A stretch of DNA of 64,000 nt. Origin: Saprospiraceae bacterium (GTDB lineage Bacteria; Bacteroidota; Bacteroidia; Chitinophagales; Saprospiraceae). Position 1 is the first letter of the stretch; each line of letters starts with the position of its first letter. Made by a program: the position numbers and the translations under genes. Where the stretch lies: NCBI GenBank assembly GCA_025055285.1, contig JANWXM010000001.1:372001-436000 (forward strand). Reading direction: 5' to 3'. Of this stretch, positions 16,349 to 27,208 are shown one piece after another. Below the pieces are notes generated by a model, which saw only the letters and a list, made by a program, of their open reading frames with translations, made no database searches and had not been told where the DNA came from.

Positions 16349-18490
16349 CTACTTAAGCAACGTTACGTTTCCTTTTTTCTCCAACAGAGCACCGCCAAGA
16401 CAACGCACGCGCAGGTAATAACCGTAAGTTTCCACAGGTTGCGGCACTCCCTGGAAAGTACCATCCCAAAAACCATCTGGGTCGCGGGTTTCGAAGAGTT
16501 TTTGTCCCCAGCGGTTGTAAATAACCCAATATACCTCTTCTGCAAAGCGGCTATAGAGCCGAAGCACGTCATTTTCTCCATCTCCATTGGGTGAAAAAGC
16601 AGTAGGGAAGAAGATGAAGGGCTCCTCACAAAAAGGAAAGAGCACAGTCAGGGTAATTTCTCGAGTAAGCACGCAACCATTGTCTAGTTTCAAGCGTGCA
16701 ACATAGGTCGTTGTACTACTAGGGCTAGCTATAGGATTGGCAATGTTAGGGTTGTTTAAGCCCGTGGCAGGAGTCCAAGTAATAACACCGCTGCCCGTAT
16801 AGATGGCTTGCAGTTGCGATTGTTCTCCGTAGTAGATGGTTGGAGGGGTGGCGCTGACGGTAAAGTTCTGCACGTCGAAGACTTGAACAGTTACTTTCCC
16901 TTCATACGTACAAATACCGTTGGTAATGGTGACCAAGTAATCCGTCGTTTGAGAGGGAAAAGCCCATGGTGAAGCCGCCGTAGAGTCAGACAGGGCGTAG
17001 GCCGGCGTCCAGCGGTAAGTGTAGGTAGAGATACCTCCCTGATTGAGCCGAACAGAGTCGCCAGGACAGATTGTTAACTTATTTTTTAAACTGTCTACAA
17101 GCAGGATAGGTGCATCTAAGGCCAATTGGACACTATCGCGGCACCCTCCTTTGGAGTGAGCCACGAGGTGCAGCCGATAATTACCTGGGCGCTTAACGAC
17201 GAACGTTGGATTCTGTTCTGAGGACTGGAGTGAGAAGCCTCCTGCACCTGTAAGTTGCCAAAACCAACTGCGTATTCCGTATACGGTATCAATACTTTTG
17301 TCCCAAGCCTGGATAATTAGTCCATTGTTGTCGCATTGAATAAATTCCACCTGAGCCGTTGCTTCGACACTAAGGGATCCGATGCGAATGGTCTGAAAAG
17401 CCGTATCAGCACACGGCAGTCCTGGAGCTGCAATTAATGCAATCGTGTAAGTGCCCGTATCCGAAAATTGATAGGTTGGCGAATACACTGTCGTAGTTTT
17501 GTCCAGGTTATTGGGCCAGTCGAAGTACCACTGCACCCTGGGAAAGTTGCTCTGATTGACAAATCTAACTACTTCGTTTACGCATGCACCCTCTACCTGA
17601 GCAAAAGCAGCAGTGGGATTTCCACATTCTGCTACGTTATATTGAAAGTCGCGTCGCGTAGTAGAGATAAGCACGCCGTTTCGGTATTCATCTACGCATA
17701 CCCCAACGACGAAGTTGCCTAAAGTATTAGGGACGCCAGTCATTAGGCCTGTACCGGGATGAATGGTTAGGGGGTCACCTCCCAGTATATTGGCTAAACT
17801 ATACGGAGGCCGCCAAGTGACCTCCGGGTAAGGTCCTCTGAGAGGAGGAATAGGTCGAGGGTTGAGCGAGTCGGGTCCGTTGAGCGGTGTACACAACCGA
17901 TAGACTAGAGAGTCGCCGTCAGCATCTGTAGCAGAGTGGTCAAAAAGGATGGGTTCGTTTACACAAATAGCAACAGGAGGCCACTTCTTAAAAACGGCGC
18001 TATTGTTGCATTCCAACAAGGTAGTTTCAGAGATAGTTGCTACGATAGATATGCCTGTGTTAAGTGGGTTTGGTATGTTGCGGATGAGTTGGTTGCGACA
18101 ACAGCGCTGATAGACTAGGGTATATCCTCCTGACCTAAATGGCAGGGTGACAATGGTGCTGTAGGTACTCCTATGGACACATACATTAGGCGGAACGATC
18201 AAGCACGGATTGTCTAGTATCACAGGTAGAGTATCATGTCGCTGGGGATTCCACGAGACATATATGTTGTTAAAAAGATTCCACTGCGCATCGTAAATAC
18301 CAATGGCCGCCGGGTTATCGAACCAAGGCACTCCATTAAAGCAGTCTCGATAAACTGTTAAATTGATCTCGTATCGATTGTTGCCCAGGCAGCGATATGT
18401 GATTTCTCCGCCTACAATGTGCGTAGCTCGCAGCGGCCATTGGGAGGCTAAAAAAAAGAAAAATGAGAATAGGAGGGCATGCTGTTTCAT
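16349..18490 (-). CDS. T9SS-secreted Ig/PKD protein with gliding-type C-terminal domain (713 aa)
   Basis: This is the paralog of the 14058 gene, in the opposite orientation. After the signal peptide 'MKQHALLFSFFFFLASQWPL' comes the same head ('THIVGGEITYRCLG', 'YQRCCRNQLIRNIPNP', 'IHPGTGLMTGVPNTLGNFVV', 'RRDFQYNVAEC'). The middle differs: one PKD-like unit ('VQWYFDWPNN'), a second ('IRSWFWQLTG'), then two Ig-like units with 'YRWTPAYALSDS' and 'ITWTPATGLNNPNIANP'. It ends in the sorting domain 'FPTAFSPNGDGENDVLRLYS ... LEKKGNVTLLK'. Surface adhesin or binding role inferred. Confidence 0.88.
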   Translation of the reverse strand: MKQHALLFSFFFFLASQWPLRATHIVGGEITYRCLGNNRYEINLTVYRDCFNGVPWFDNPAAIGIYDAQWNLFNNIYVSWNPQRHDTLPVILDNPCLIVPPNVCVHRSTYSTIVTLPFRSGGYTLVYQRCCRNQLIRNIPNPLNTGISIVATISETTLLECNNSAVFKKWPPVAICVNEPILFDHSATDADGDSLVYRLCTPLNGPDSLNPRPIPPLRGPYPEVTWRPPYSLANILGGDPLTIHPGTGLMTGVPNTLGNFVVGVCVDEYRNGVLISTTRRDFQYNVAECGNPTAAFAQVEGACVNEVVRFVNQSNFPRVQWYFDWPNNLDKTTTVYSPTYQFSDTGTYTIALIAAPGLPCADTAFQTIRIGSLSVEATAQVEFIQCDNNGLIIQAWDKSIDTVYGIRSWFWQLTGAGGFSLQSSEQNPTFVVKRPGNYRLHLVAHSKGGCRDSVQLALDAPILLVDSLKNKLTICPGDSVRLNQGGISTYTYRWTPAYALSDSTAASPWAFPSQTTDYLVTITNGICTYEGKVTVQVFDVQNFTVSATPPTIYYGEQSQLQAIYTGSGVITWTPATGLNNPNIANPIASPSSTTTYVARLKLDNGCVLTREITLTVLFPFCEEPFIFFPTAFSPNGDGENDVLRLYSRFAEEVYWVIYNRWGQKLFETRDPDGFWDGTFQGVPQPVETYGYYLRVRCLGGALLEKKGNVTLLK

Positions 18491-18594
18491 AGCTTGAATG
18501 GACTTTAGCGCTTATCCCTGTGCAGACCTGTTATAGCGCAGATGCTGCATAGCCCTAAAAATAGAGAAACGAGTTTCATTGGGCACCCAAAAGT

Positions 18595-20364
18595 TTAGAT
18601 GGGCTTCGCTACGTGTTTTAGCCATGCCCGTTCTTCGCTTGTCAGATAGCGGCTAAGTTTTCGGTTTACCCACTGATTGTAGCGGCGCAGCCAAGCGCGT
18701 TCGCCAGGGGTGAGCAACGTTTTTTCTACTAGGTCAGTAAAGATAGGTGCGACGGTAAGGGTTTCAAAAGCGAGGAATTCGCCAAATTCCGTATGCTCAG
18801 CGCTAACACAACAGACGAGGTTTTCAAGCCGAATACCGTGTTTTCCTAGGCGATAAATGCCTGGTTCAACCGAGCTGATCATACCGGGTTGAAAAGCGAC
18901 GTCTACTGGTGCTGGGCTAATGCCCTGTGGGCCCTCATGCACGCATAAAAAATAGCCTACACCATGACCAGTGCCGTGTCCAAAGTTGATCCCGTGTTGC
19001 CATTGAGGTAGGCGAGCTAAGATATCTATCTGATAGCCGCGCGTACCAACGGGAAAGCGAAGGGTAGAAACAGCAATAAGGCCTTTGAGAACAAGGGTAT
19101 AGTCTCGTCGAACCTCATCGGAGCAAGGGCCTAGGGCGATAACTCGAGTCGTGTCGGTAGTACCGCTGAGGTACTGACCACCAGAGTCCAACAAGTAAAT
19201 GCCCTCTGGACGGAGTTCGGTGTCGTGCTCTGGAGTGGCCCTGTAGTGTGGCAAGGCTGCATTAGGGCCGTAGGCGGAAATAGGGTTAAAGCTTTCACCC
19301 TGACAATAAGGTTGCTCTAGGCGCAAGGATTTGAGTTTATCTTCCGCCGTCCGCTCAGTAAGGCGTTGACGACCAACCGTATGGGCAAGCCAATAGAAGA
19401 ATTTCGTTAGCGCTACGCCGTCGCGAATCATCGTCTGGCGGAGGTGTTGCAGCTCAGCTTCCGTTTTGATGGCTTTGAGCAGGGTAGTTAAATTGGTACC
19501 CTCGCGAATGTATACAGCATGCGGTAGGGCTTCCCATAGTTTTTGACTGACGCGGCGCGGGTCGAGAAGCACTGTACTATGAGCAGGCAATTGGTTGACA
19601 TGCTCAAGCCATGCGTCATAAGGAATGACGCGAACGCCGTCGCGGTGTAGACGGCGCTTCAAAGCGGGGTCTATCTTCGAGGGGTCTACGAACAGCATTA
19701 CTTCTTCTAGGCTCACGAGAGCATAGGCCATGAATAGGGGTGTATGTTCTATGTCGCTGCCCCGCAAATTGAGCAGCCAAGCAATGTCGTCCAAACTCGC
19801 GAGAATGGTGTGAGTCAACTCTTGTTCGTGCATACTTTGACGGAGGCGACTCAACTTTTCGATGCGTGAAACGCCCGCGAAGCGAAGTGGGTGTTCCCAT
19901 ATTGGGCTGTTGGGCAAAGGAGGGCGTCCATGCCACAACTCAGCTGCTAAATCAACTTGAGTGTTTATGCGGATGCCTCGCGGCTGTAGCTGGCGTTCCA
20001 TTTGCTGAAACCAAGCTCTCGAGAGCAGATGCCCATCGACTCCTACCACAGCCCCCGCAGGCAGATGTTGGGATAGCCATAAAACGAACTCGGGCGTATG
20101 CGGCATGCGCATGCGCATAAGCTCGATACCGCTGCCAGCAAGTTGTTGTTCAGCTTGCACAAAATAACGGCTATCGGTCCATAAACCGGCAAAATTCGAG
20201 GTAACCACAAGTGTGCCAGCCGAACCCGTAAAGCCCGACGCCCATTGCAGGACGCGCCAATGCTGAGGCACATACTCGCTTTGATGGGGATCCGTCGATG
20301 GTATAACATACGCATCCAGCCCTCTTCGATGCATATGCGTGCGCAAGAGCGCTAAAACGGACAT
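18595..20364 (-). CDS. pepP: Xaa-Pro aminopeptidase (aminopeptidase P, M24B)
   Basis: The 589-residue enzyme removes N-terminal residues that precede proline. Two N-terminal creatinase-like domains (about 1-290; 'DAYVIPSTDPHQSEYVP', 'FTGSAGTLVVT', 'LWTDSRYFVQA') are followed by the pita-bread M24 domain. Metal ligands can be seen in 'LLDSGGQYLSGTTDTTRV' (two Asp), 'GHGTGHGVGYFLCVHEGP' (His) and 'SVEPGIYRLGKHGIRLENL' (two Glu). The C-terminal 'ERAWLRRYNQWVNRKL' matches the M24_C extension of the long, APP1-like form. It has no signal peptide. It lies 54 bp downstream of the LytTR regulator, same strand. Confidence 0.94.
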   Translation of the reverse strand: MSVLALLRTHMHRRGLDAYVIPSTDPHQSEYVPQHWRVLQWASGFTGSAGTLVVTSNFAGLWTDSRYFVQAEQQLAGSGIELMRMRMPHTPEFVLWLSQHLPAGAVVGVDGHLLSRAWFQQMERQLQPRGIRINTQVDLAAELWHGRPPLPNSPIWEHPLRFAGVSRIEKLSRLRQSMHEQELTHTILASLDDIAWLLNLRGSDIEHTPLFMAYALVSLEEVMLFVDPSKIDPALKRRLHRDGVRVIPYDAWLEHVNQLPAHSTVLLDPRRVSQKLWEALPHAVYIREGTNLTTLLKAIKTEAELQHLRQTMIRDGVALTKFFYWLAHTVGRQRLTERTAEDKLKSLRLEQPYCQGESFNPISAYGPNAALPHYRATPEHDTELRPEGIYLLDSGGQYLSGTTDTTRVIALGPCSDEVRRDYTLVLKGLIAVSTLRFPVGTRGYQIDILARLPQWQHGINFGHGTGHGVGYFLCVHEGPQGISPAPVDVAFQPGMISSVEPGIYRLGKHGIRLENLVCCVSAEHTEFGEFLAFETLTVAPIFTDLVEKTLLTPGERAWLRRYNQWVNRKLSRYLTSEERAWLKHVAKPI

Positions 20365-20418
20365 AACAAAGAGAACTCGTAGAAGAATGAGAGAATAAGC
20401 GTTTTCGCAAGAATGCTA

Positions 20419-21192
20419 TTAGATTTCGCCATATATTTGGCGCATAGCATCGAGTAAAGGAGCCTTCTTTCGGCGCGATACTTCGATTGTTTCCCCGTTT
20501 TCTAGTTTCAAATAACCGCCTTCGCCTTTGATATAGGTCTTCATGAAGCGCATATTCACGATATGCTTCTTGTGCACGCGCACGAAATTGAGAGGCCTCA
20601 AGATATCCTCATATGCTTTGATGGTTTTGCTGGCGGTAATGCGTTGACCGCTGCTTAAAAGAAAATGCGTGTAATTGTCCTCAGCCTCCAGGCGAACGAT
20701 TTCATTGAGCCTAACGAAATGGACGCCATCTAAACCCGCAATGCCAATTTTATCCAGCGATTGAGGCGGACGAGTGGCATAGTTCTGCTGGAGGAGTTCA
20801 ACGCGTGCCTTGGTGTAAGTGTTCGAGCGATTGCTCCTCGAGCGGTTCACCGCTCGGCGCAGGTCATCTGCCTCTATGGGTTTGAGTACATAATCTATAG
20901 CAGCAAAATCAAAAGCCGTGAGGGCATACTGGTCGTAGGCCGTTACGAATACGATGTCGAAGGGAATTTCAGGCATTTTTTCTAGCCCTCTGAATACCAG
21001 GCCATCGGGAAGATTAATGTCTAAGAAGGCTACGTCGTAGTCTCGACAGCGTTCTCCTTCCGTGAGGCGGAGTAAGTCTGCGTTCGAGCCGCCTGTTGCT
21101 ACGATTTCTACCTCTGGGCAGTGTTTGTGCAGCAAGTTAGTTAAATTGGCCAAACCTTCAGGCTCATCCTCAATAAGTAATGCTCGTGTCAT
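20419..21192 (-). CDS. LytTR-family response regulator
   Basis: The 257-residue protein has a receiver domain (E8/D9 in 'LIEDEPEG', phospho-acceptor D58 in 'VAFLDINLPDG', K104 in 'VLKPIE') and a C-terminal LytTR DNA-binding domain (about 150-255; 'VRLNEIVRLEAEDNYTHFLL', 'FVRVHKKHIVNM'). Such regulators are usually paired with a LytS/YehU-type histidine kinase, which is absent here, so its kinase must lie elsewhere. A TACCTTTA stretch about 30 bp upstream on the minus strand is a plausible -7 box. pepP follows by 54 bp and may share the transcript. Confidence 0.92.
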   Translation of the reverse strand: MTRALLIEDEPEGLANLTNLLHKHCPEVEIVATGGSNADLLRLTEGERCRDYDVAFLDINLPDGLVFRGLEKMPEIPFDIVFVTAYDQYALTAFDFAAIDYVLKPIEADDLRRAVNRSRSNRSNTYTKARVELLQQNYATRPPQSLDKIGIAGLDGVHFVRLNEIVRLEAEDNYTHFLLSSGQRITASKTIKAYEDILRPLNFVRVHKKHIVNMRFMKTYIKGEGGYLKLENGETIEVSRRKKAPLLDAMRQIYGEI

Positions 21193-21387
21193 ATGGGAAT
21201 AAATTTTAAAGCGTAAAGGTATGAATCCGCACTTTTATCACGGCGGACTTTTTAAGATGTGCTCAATAAGATAGGCAACTAACGCCGAAAGAACACCTAA
21301 GTAAAGCTTTCAAACTCGGAGGTGCACCTCTTCCCGTTTGCTTGCCGCTTCGATGGCCGTTTAAAAGACCGACAAAAACGATTCCGT

Positions 21388-22866
21388 TTAAAGTTCTTTA
21401 ACCTTTAGCCGTGTCCCTGGGCAAAAATTTTCGCAATTGTTTAATCGGCGCAATGTTTCCAAGGAGGTATTGTACTGCCGAGCGATATCTTCTAGGCACT
21501 CGTCGCGCTGTATAATATGGTATAGATAGCGCACCGGTTTGTTCATTTCCTCGCGCCGGGCAGCTGCATTAGCAGAAGATGGAGAGTAGGAGCTTGTTGT
21601 CTCGCCGGCATGATTAGCGTTTTGAGGTGCTTCCATGCGCAAGGGCGTGTGTTTGAAAACATATACGGGTTTCCATACTACGATGCGTTGGCCTGCGGCA
21701 ATTACGTCATCGGTCAAATGGTTCCAAGCTTTCAGATGCTCAGGGTGGCATCCAAGCATAGTAGCTACGCGTTCAATGGGCTCTGCTTGAGGAAAAGTAA
21801 GCGTCAATTGCCAGTAACGTCCGTCGCCTATGTTCGGAGTAGCTATGGCCCGTAACGACTCCAGAGAATACTTTCTTCCGCCTAAACCATTGAGGTACCG
21901 CAGAAAGGCGGGCATGACACGGGCGGGTAAAAGTACATAGTGGCCTTCTTCGTCGTCTTGCGGAATATAGAAACGTTTAAAACCCGCGTTCAATTCAATT
22001 AACGTATTGTATTCAATACCAGTGGCTTCTAAAATATCTTGAAAGGTGATAGCCTCGTGAATTTTCAGGTAAGCGGTCAATTGTTCATCGGGATCAGGCT
22101 CAAGAGGTACTACACCGTGCGCATAGAAGAAATTACATAGGTAAGTAGCAGCAATAAAGGCTGGTACGTAGTTGCGCGTTTCTCGAGGCAGGTATCGCTG
22201 AATTACCCAGAAGTTGCGGCTGTGGGCGCGCTTAATCGCAGCATTCACTCGCCCTGGGCCGCTGTTGTATGCAGCCAAAGCCAAGGCCCAGTCGTTGTAT
22301 CGACGGAAAAGATCCTTTAAGTAACGCGCGGCCGCCTCCGTGCTCTTGATGGCATTGGCGCGCTCGTCCACTACGCCATTTTGCCGTAGACTGTACGTCT
22401 GACCCGTAGTGGGCATGAATTGCCAGAGCCCTACTGCCCCTGCGCGCGAAACCGCTCGCGGATTAAGCGCTGACTCTACTACCGCTAAATACTTCAAATC
22501 TGCAGGAAGGCCATGCTCTTTGAGTTTCTCTTCAAACAAGGGAAAATAGGTGAGTCGCCTTCCCAAAATTTGCCGGGTTTTCTCCGGACGCAGCTGAAGG
22601 TAAGTGCGCACATACGCATGCACAGCAGGGGTTACCCTCAAGTCTATACATCCTCGCAGCTTGCCTAAGCGCTGTCGCAGTTCGGCGTCTGTGGGCAAGG
22701 GATAGGCGTTTACACTTTGCTGAGGCGAAAGGATGGTTGTAGAGTCATCCACCTCCAGAAGGTCTGCATCGTCTTGATGTTGAGCCCAAGCAGGACCAGA
22801 AAGAACACATAAAACGCCGAGAAGTAGCCGCAGGGAAGAGAGGAAGATAACCTGTTGTACACGCAT
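21388..22866 (-). CDS. MltD-like lytic transglycosylase with LysM
   Basis: From the ATG at 22866 (492 aa) the N-terminus 'MRVQQVIFLSSLRLLLGVLC' is a good signal peptide; the frame extends eight codons further upstream. The SLT domain (about 115-260) has the catalytic glutamate in 'YLAVVESALNPRAVS', then 'GAVGLWQFMPTTGQTY' and 'ALALAAYNSGPGRVNAAI'. It cleaves the glycan strands of murein to 1,6-anhydro products. A degenerate LysM lies near residue 365 and a clear LysM at the C-terminus ('YHIIQRDECLEDIARQYN'), which bind peptidoglycan. No lipobox is seen. Divergent from atpD. Confidence 0.92.
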   Translation of the reverse strand: MRVQQVIFLSSLRLLLGVLCVLSGPAWAQHQDDADLLEVDDSTTILSPQQSVNAYPLPTDAELRQRLGKLRGCIDLRVTPAVHAYVRTYLQLRPEKTRQILGRRLTYFPLFEEKLKEHGLPADLKYLAVVESALNPRAVSRAGAVGLWQFMPTTGQTYSLRQNGVVDERANAIKSTEAAARYLKDLFRRYNDWALALAAYNSGPGRVNAAIKRAHSRNFWVIQRYLPRETRNYVPAFIAATYLCNFFYAHGVVPLEPDPDEQLTAYLKIHEAITFQDILEATGIEYNTLIELNAGFKRFYIPQDDEEGHYVLLPARVMPAFLRYLNGLGGRKYSLESLRAIATPNIGDGRYWQLTLTFPQAEPIERVATMLGCHPEHLKAWNHLTDDVIAAGQRIVVWKPVYVFKHTPLRMEAPQNANHAGETTSSYSPSSANAAARREEMNKPVRYLYHIIQRDECLEDIARQYNTSLETLRRLNNCENFCPGTRLKVKEL

Positions 22867-24735
<1,869 letters not shown>

Positions 24736-24794
24736 TCCTTCTTTTTGAGAGGCGAACGGGTTATTCCTGATCTACAATCCGTTTTGAATGAGCT

Positions 24795-25049
24795 ATGAAC
24801 ATCGTTATCCTCTCTCCTGAACAAGAAATTTTTGCCGGACCGGTAAAAGCTGTTCGGGTGCCGGGAAGTGCCGGTTCTTTTGAAATGCTAGAAAATCACG
24901 CTCCTCTTGTATCCTCTCTCCAGGCTGGAGAAGTGCGCTTGACCTTGCCTAATGGAGAAAAAAAATTTTTTTACATCGAGGGAGGCTTCGTAGAAATGCT
25001 TAATAACGAGGTTTCTCTTTTAGTATCCGGTATCCGAGAGGTGGAATGA
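24795..25049 (+). CDS. atpC: F1F0 ATP synthase subunit epsilon (short form)
   Basis: The 84-residue protein corresponds to the N-terminal beta sandwich of the epsilon subunit ('LSPEQEIFAGPVKAVRVPGSAG', 'FEMLENHAPLVSSL', 'FFYIEGGFVEMLNNEVSLL'), which links beta/alpha movement to the c-ring through gamma. It lacks the C-terminal helical hairpin that inhibits ATP hydrolysis in E. coli (about 138 aa); the short form is common in this phylum. It is 59 bp after atpD and co-transcribed. Confidence 0.95.
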   Translation: MNIVILSPEQEIFAGPVKAVRVPGSAGSFEMLENHAPLVSSLQAGEVRLTLPNGEKKFFYIEGGFVEMLNNEVSLLVSGIREVE

Positions 25050-25127
25050 ACAAGCGCGTCTCTCATACGATTACTTCCTGGAAATGCGCTACATTTGCCA
25101 AGCGAACGAGAGACACGAAAGCTATTT

Positions 25128-26141
25128 ATGATGCGAATTTTTTGTGCTTGCTGCATAGTAGGTGTGTTCTTTCAGGCGTGTTCTAACGAATTCGAGCTAA
25201 CCGCGCCGTGGAAAGAAGTGCCTATCGTTTATGCTATTTTATCGCCTACTGATACAGCCCATTACGTTCGCATTGAGAAGGCATTCCTGGATCCTGAAAC
25301 CAACGCTCTAGAAATCGCCCGCATTCCTGATTCCATTTATTTTCCCGAAAATGCGATTCAAGTATTTATTGAAGAAGTCACCACCGGGCGGCGTTTTCAA
25401 CTCACTCGGGTAGATGGGCGCCTTGAGGGTTATCCGCGCAAGGAGGGCGTTTTTGCCACTTCGCCAAATTGGCTGTACAAGACGAAAGAGAAACTGTCGG
25501 CTGGTCGTCGCTATCGCTTGCGCATTGTACGTACTGACGGCCGCCCCGATATTACTGCAGAAACAACTTTGCCTGCGAATTTCCTCTTTCAATCGCCTGA
25601 CCCTACGCTGATACCTGTGCGAATTACCTTCTTACGCGACCGCTCGTCGAACATCACTTGGTTCTCCGACTCAAGCGGCGTTTATTTCTCCATTCGCTTT
25701 CGCATCCGAATCCGAGAGCATAAACTCGACGGCACTCTCTTGAAACGCGATACGCTCTACTGGACACCTGTGCCGAATACGCGCCGTTCTAATGTGCTCA
25801 CAGCCAATGGCTACCTTTCTACGGAGCGCATTCTATCGGAATCTTTTTATCGTTTCTTAGTAGAAAATTTGCCTCCGGCAAACAATACCTTCCGTCGTTT
25901 TGAGGGTATTGACATCACCCTAGAAGGTGGAGGGCGTGAAATTGAGCGATATTTAGAAACTGCTGCCGCCAACGCTGGCATCACGGGTGCCGAACTCGTG
26001 TCGTTGTATACCAACCTTTCTGAGGGCTTCGGTATCTTCACGGGGAAAAATGTCGTTACTTTGTCCAACGTCAGCGTAACGCCTGAAACTGTCAATAGCA
26101 TGAACGAACGCTCTCCTGAACGCGACCTCAATTTTCAATAA
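25128..26141 (+). CDS. Surface lipoprotein, beta-rich, function unknown
   Basis: From the ATG at 25128 (337 aa) the N-terminus 'MMRIFCACCIVGVFFQACSN' is a lipoprotein signal with the acceptor cysteine in 'FFQAC'. The mature part opens 'ELTAPWKEVPIVYAILSPTD' and 'HYVRIEKAFLDPETN', a pattern that I associate with an uncharacterised Bacteroidota lipoprotein group resembling DUF4249; I could not confirm the family. No catalytic motif is visible. In this phylum such lipoproteins often work with a TonB-dependent receptor, and one lies at 27209-29800 on the other strand. It follows atpC by 78 bp and is closed by a strong terminator. Confidence 0.6.
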   Translation: MMRIFCACCIVGVFFQACSNEFELTAPWKEVPIVYAILSPTDTAHYVRIEKAFLDPETNALEIARIPDSIYFPENAIQVFIEEVTTGRRFQLTRVDGRLEGYPRKEGVFATSPNWLYKTKEKLSAGRRYRLRIVRTDGRPDITAETTLPANFLFQSPDPTLIPVRITFLRDRSSNITWFSDSSGVYFSIRFRIRIREHKLDGTLLKRDTLYWTPVPNTRRSNVLTANGYLSTERILSESFYRFLVENLPPANNTFRRFEGIDITLEGGGREIERYLETAAANAGITGAELVSLYTNLSEGFGIFTGKNVVTLSNVSVTPETVNSMNERSPERDLNFQ

Positions 26142-26292
26142 AATTTCAAATTAGTTGTTAATTCCCGATAGAACGCAACAATTTTTAGCGAAAGACCGTT
26201 TATTAGGCAGATTGCTGCGTAGCATAAGCCAGCACTACCGCGGCCTCAGGGTGTTGAACAATGTTCATGGGATTATAATTTGTTGTTTTAGG

Positions 26293-26319
26293 GCCACGCC
26301 AAAAGAGGCGTGGCTTTTT
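26293..26319 (+). terminator. Rho-independent terminator after the lipoprotein gene
   Basis: An 8-bp perfect stem GCCACGCC (26293-26300) / GGCGTGGC (26307-26314) with loop AAAAGA is followed by TTTTTGCTTTT. It lies about 150 bp after the lipoprotein stop and about 47 bp before the panB start, so it separates the atpDC-lipoprotein transcript from panB. Confidence 0.82.
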
Positions 26320-26365
26320 GCTTTTATGTGCTACTTTCGCCGCTGGAGTGATATACCTTTCCTCT

Positions 26366-27184
26366 ATGTCTCTGTCTAGTAGCGAAGTCAAGCGTGTGAC
26401 TACACATACCCTTCAGGCAATGAAGGAGCGCGGAGAAAAGATTGCCATGTTAACGGCATACGATTTCTCCATGGCACGCATCCTTGATGAAGCGGGTATC
26501 GACGTGCTCTTAGTGGGCGATTCGGCCTCAAATGTTATGGCAGGACACGAGACCACACTTCCCATTACTTTGGACCAAATGATTTACCATGCCCAATCGG
26601 TCATACGCGCTGTGCGCCGGGCAATGGTTGTTGTGGATATGCCCTTTGGCTCGTATCAGGCCAATTCTGAAATTGCCCTGAAGAGCGCCATTCGCATAAT
26701 GAAAGAATCAGGTGCTCATGCAGTTAAGCTCGAGGGCGGTGCCGAGGTGGAAGAGTCCATTCGCCGCATCTTGATGGCAGGAATTCCGGTCATGGGACAC
26801 CTGGGCTTAACGCCGCAGAGCATATACAAATTTGGCACCTACACCGTTCGTGCCCGCGAAGAGGCTGAAGCTCAAAAATTGCGCGAAGATGCTCGTTTAC
26901 TCGACGCGCTCGGATGTTTTGCTGTAGTATTAGAAAAAATACCAGCCCAATTAGCCAAAGAGGTATCAGAGAGCATCGGAATTCCCACTATAGGTATTGG
27001 CGCAGGGCGCTACACCGATGGCCAGGTTCTCGTTACCCATGATATGCTCGGCATTACTAAGGGCTTTCGCCCTCGATTCCTGCGCCGATACTTGGAATTG
27101 TTTGACCTCATACAGGAGGCTACGCGTCAGTACATTGAGGACGTCAAGCACCAGCGTTTTCCTAGCGAATCGGAGCAGTATTAG
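26366..27184 (+). CDS. panB: 3-methyl-2-oxobutanoate hydroxymethyltransferase
   Basis: PanB transfers a hydroxymethyl group from 5,10-methylene-THF to alpha-ketoisovalerate, the first committed step to pantothenate. The 272-residue protein from the ATG at 26366 has '[19 protein letters not shown]', the metal/substrate segments '[20 protein letters not shown]', '[10 protein letters not shown]', '[10 protein letters not shown]', '[13 protein letters not shown]' and '[20 protein letters not shown]'. The upstream 16 codons of the open frame are not family-like and overlap the spacer after the terminator. With coaD elsewhere in the window it belongs to CoA supply. Confidence 0.96.
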   Translation: MSLSSSEVKRVTTHTLQAMKERGEKIAMLTAYDFSMARILDEAGIDVLLVGDSASNVMAGHETTLPITLDQMIYHAQSVIRAVRRAMVVVDMPFGSYQANSEIALKSAIRIMKESGAHAVKLEGGAEVEESIRRILMAGIPVMGHLGLTPQSIYKFGTYTVRAREEAEAQKLREDARLLDALGCFAVVLEKIPAQLAKEVSESIGIPTIGIGAGRYTDGQVLVTHDMLGITKGFRPRFLRRYLELFDLIQEATRQYIEDVKHQRFPSESEQY

Positions 27185-27208
27185 TGCGAGCAGGATGATT
27201 CGAGTCAA

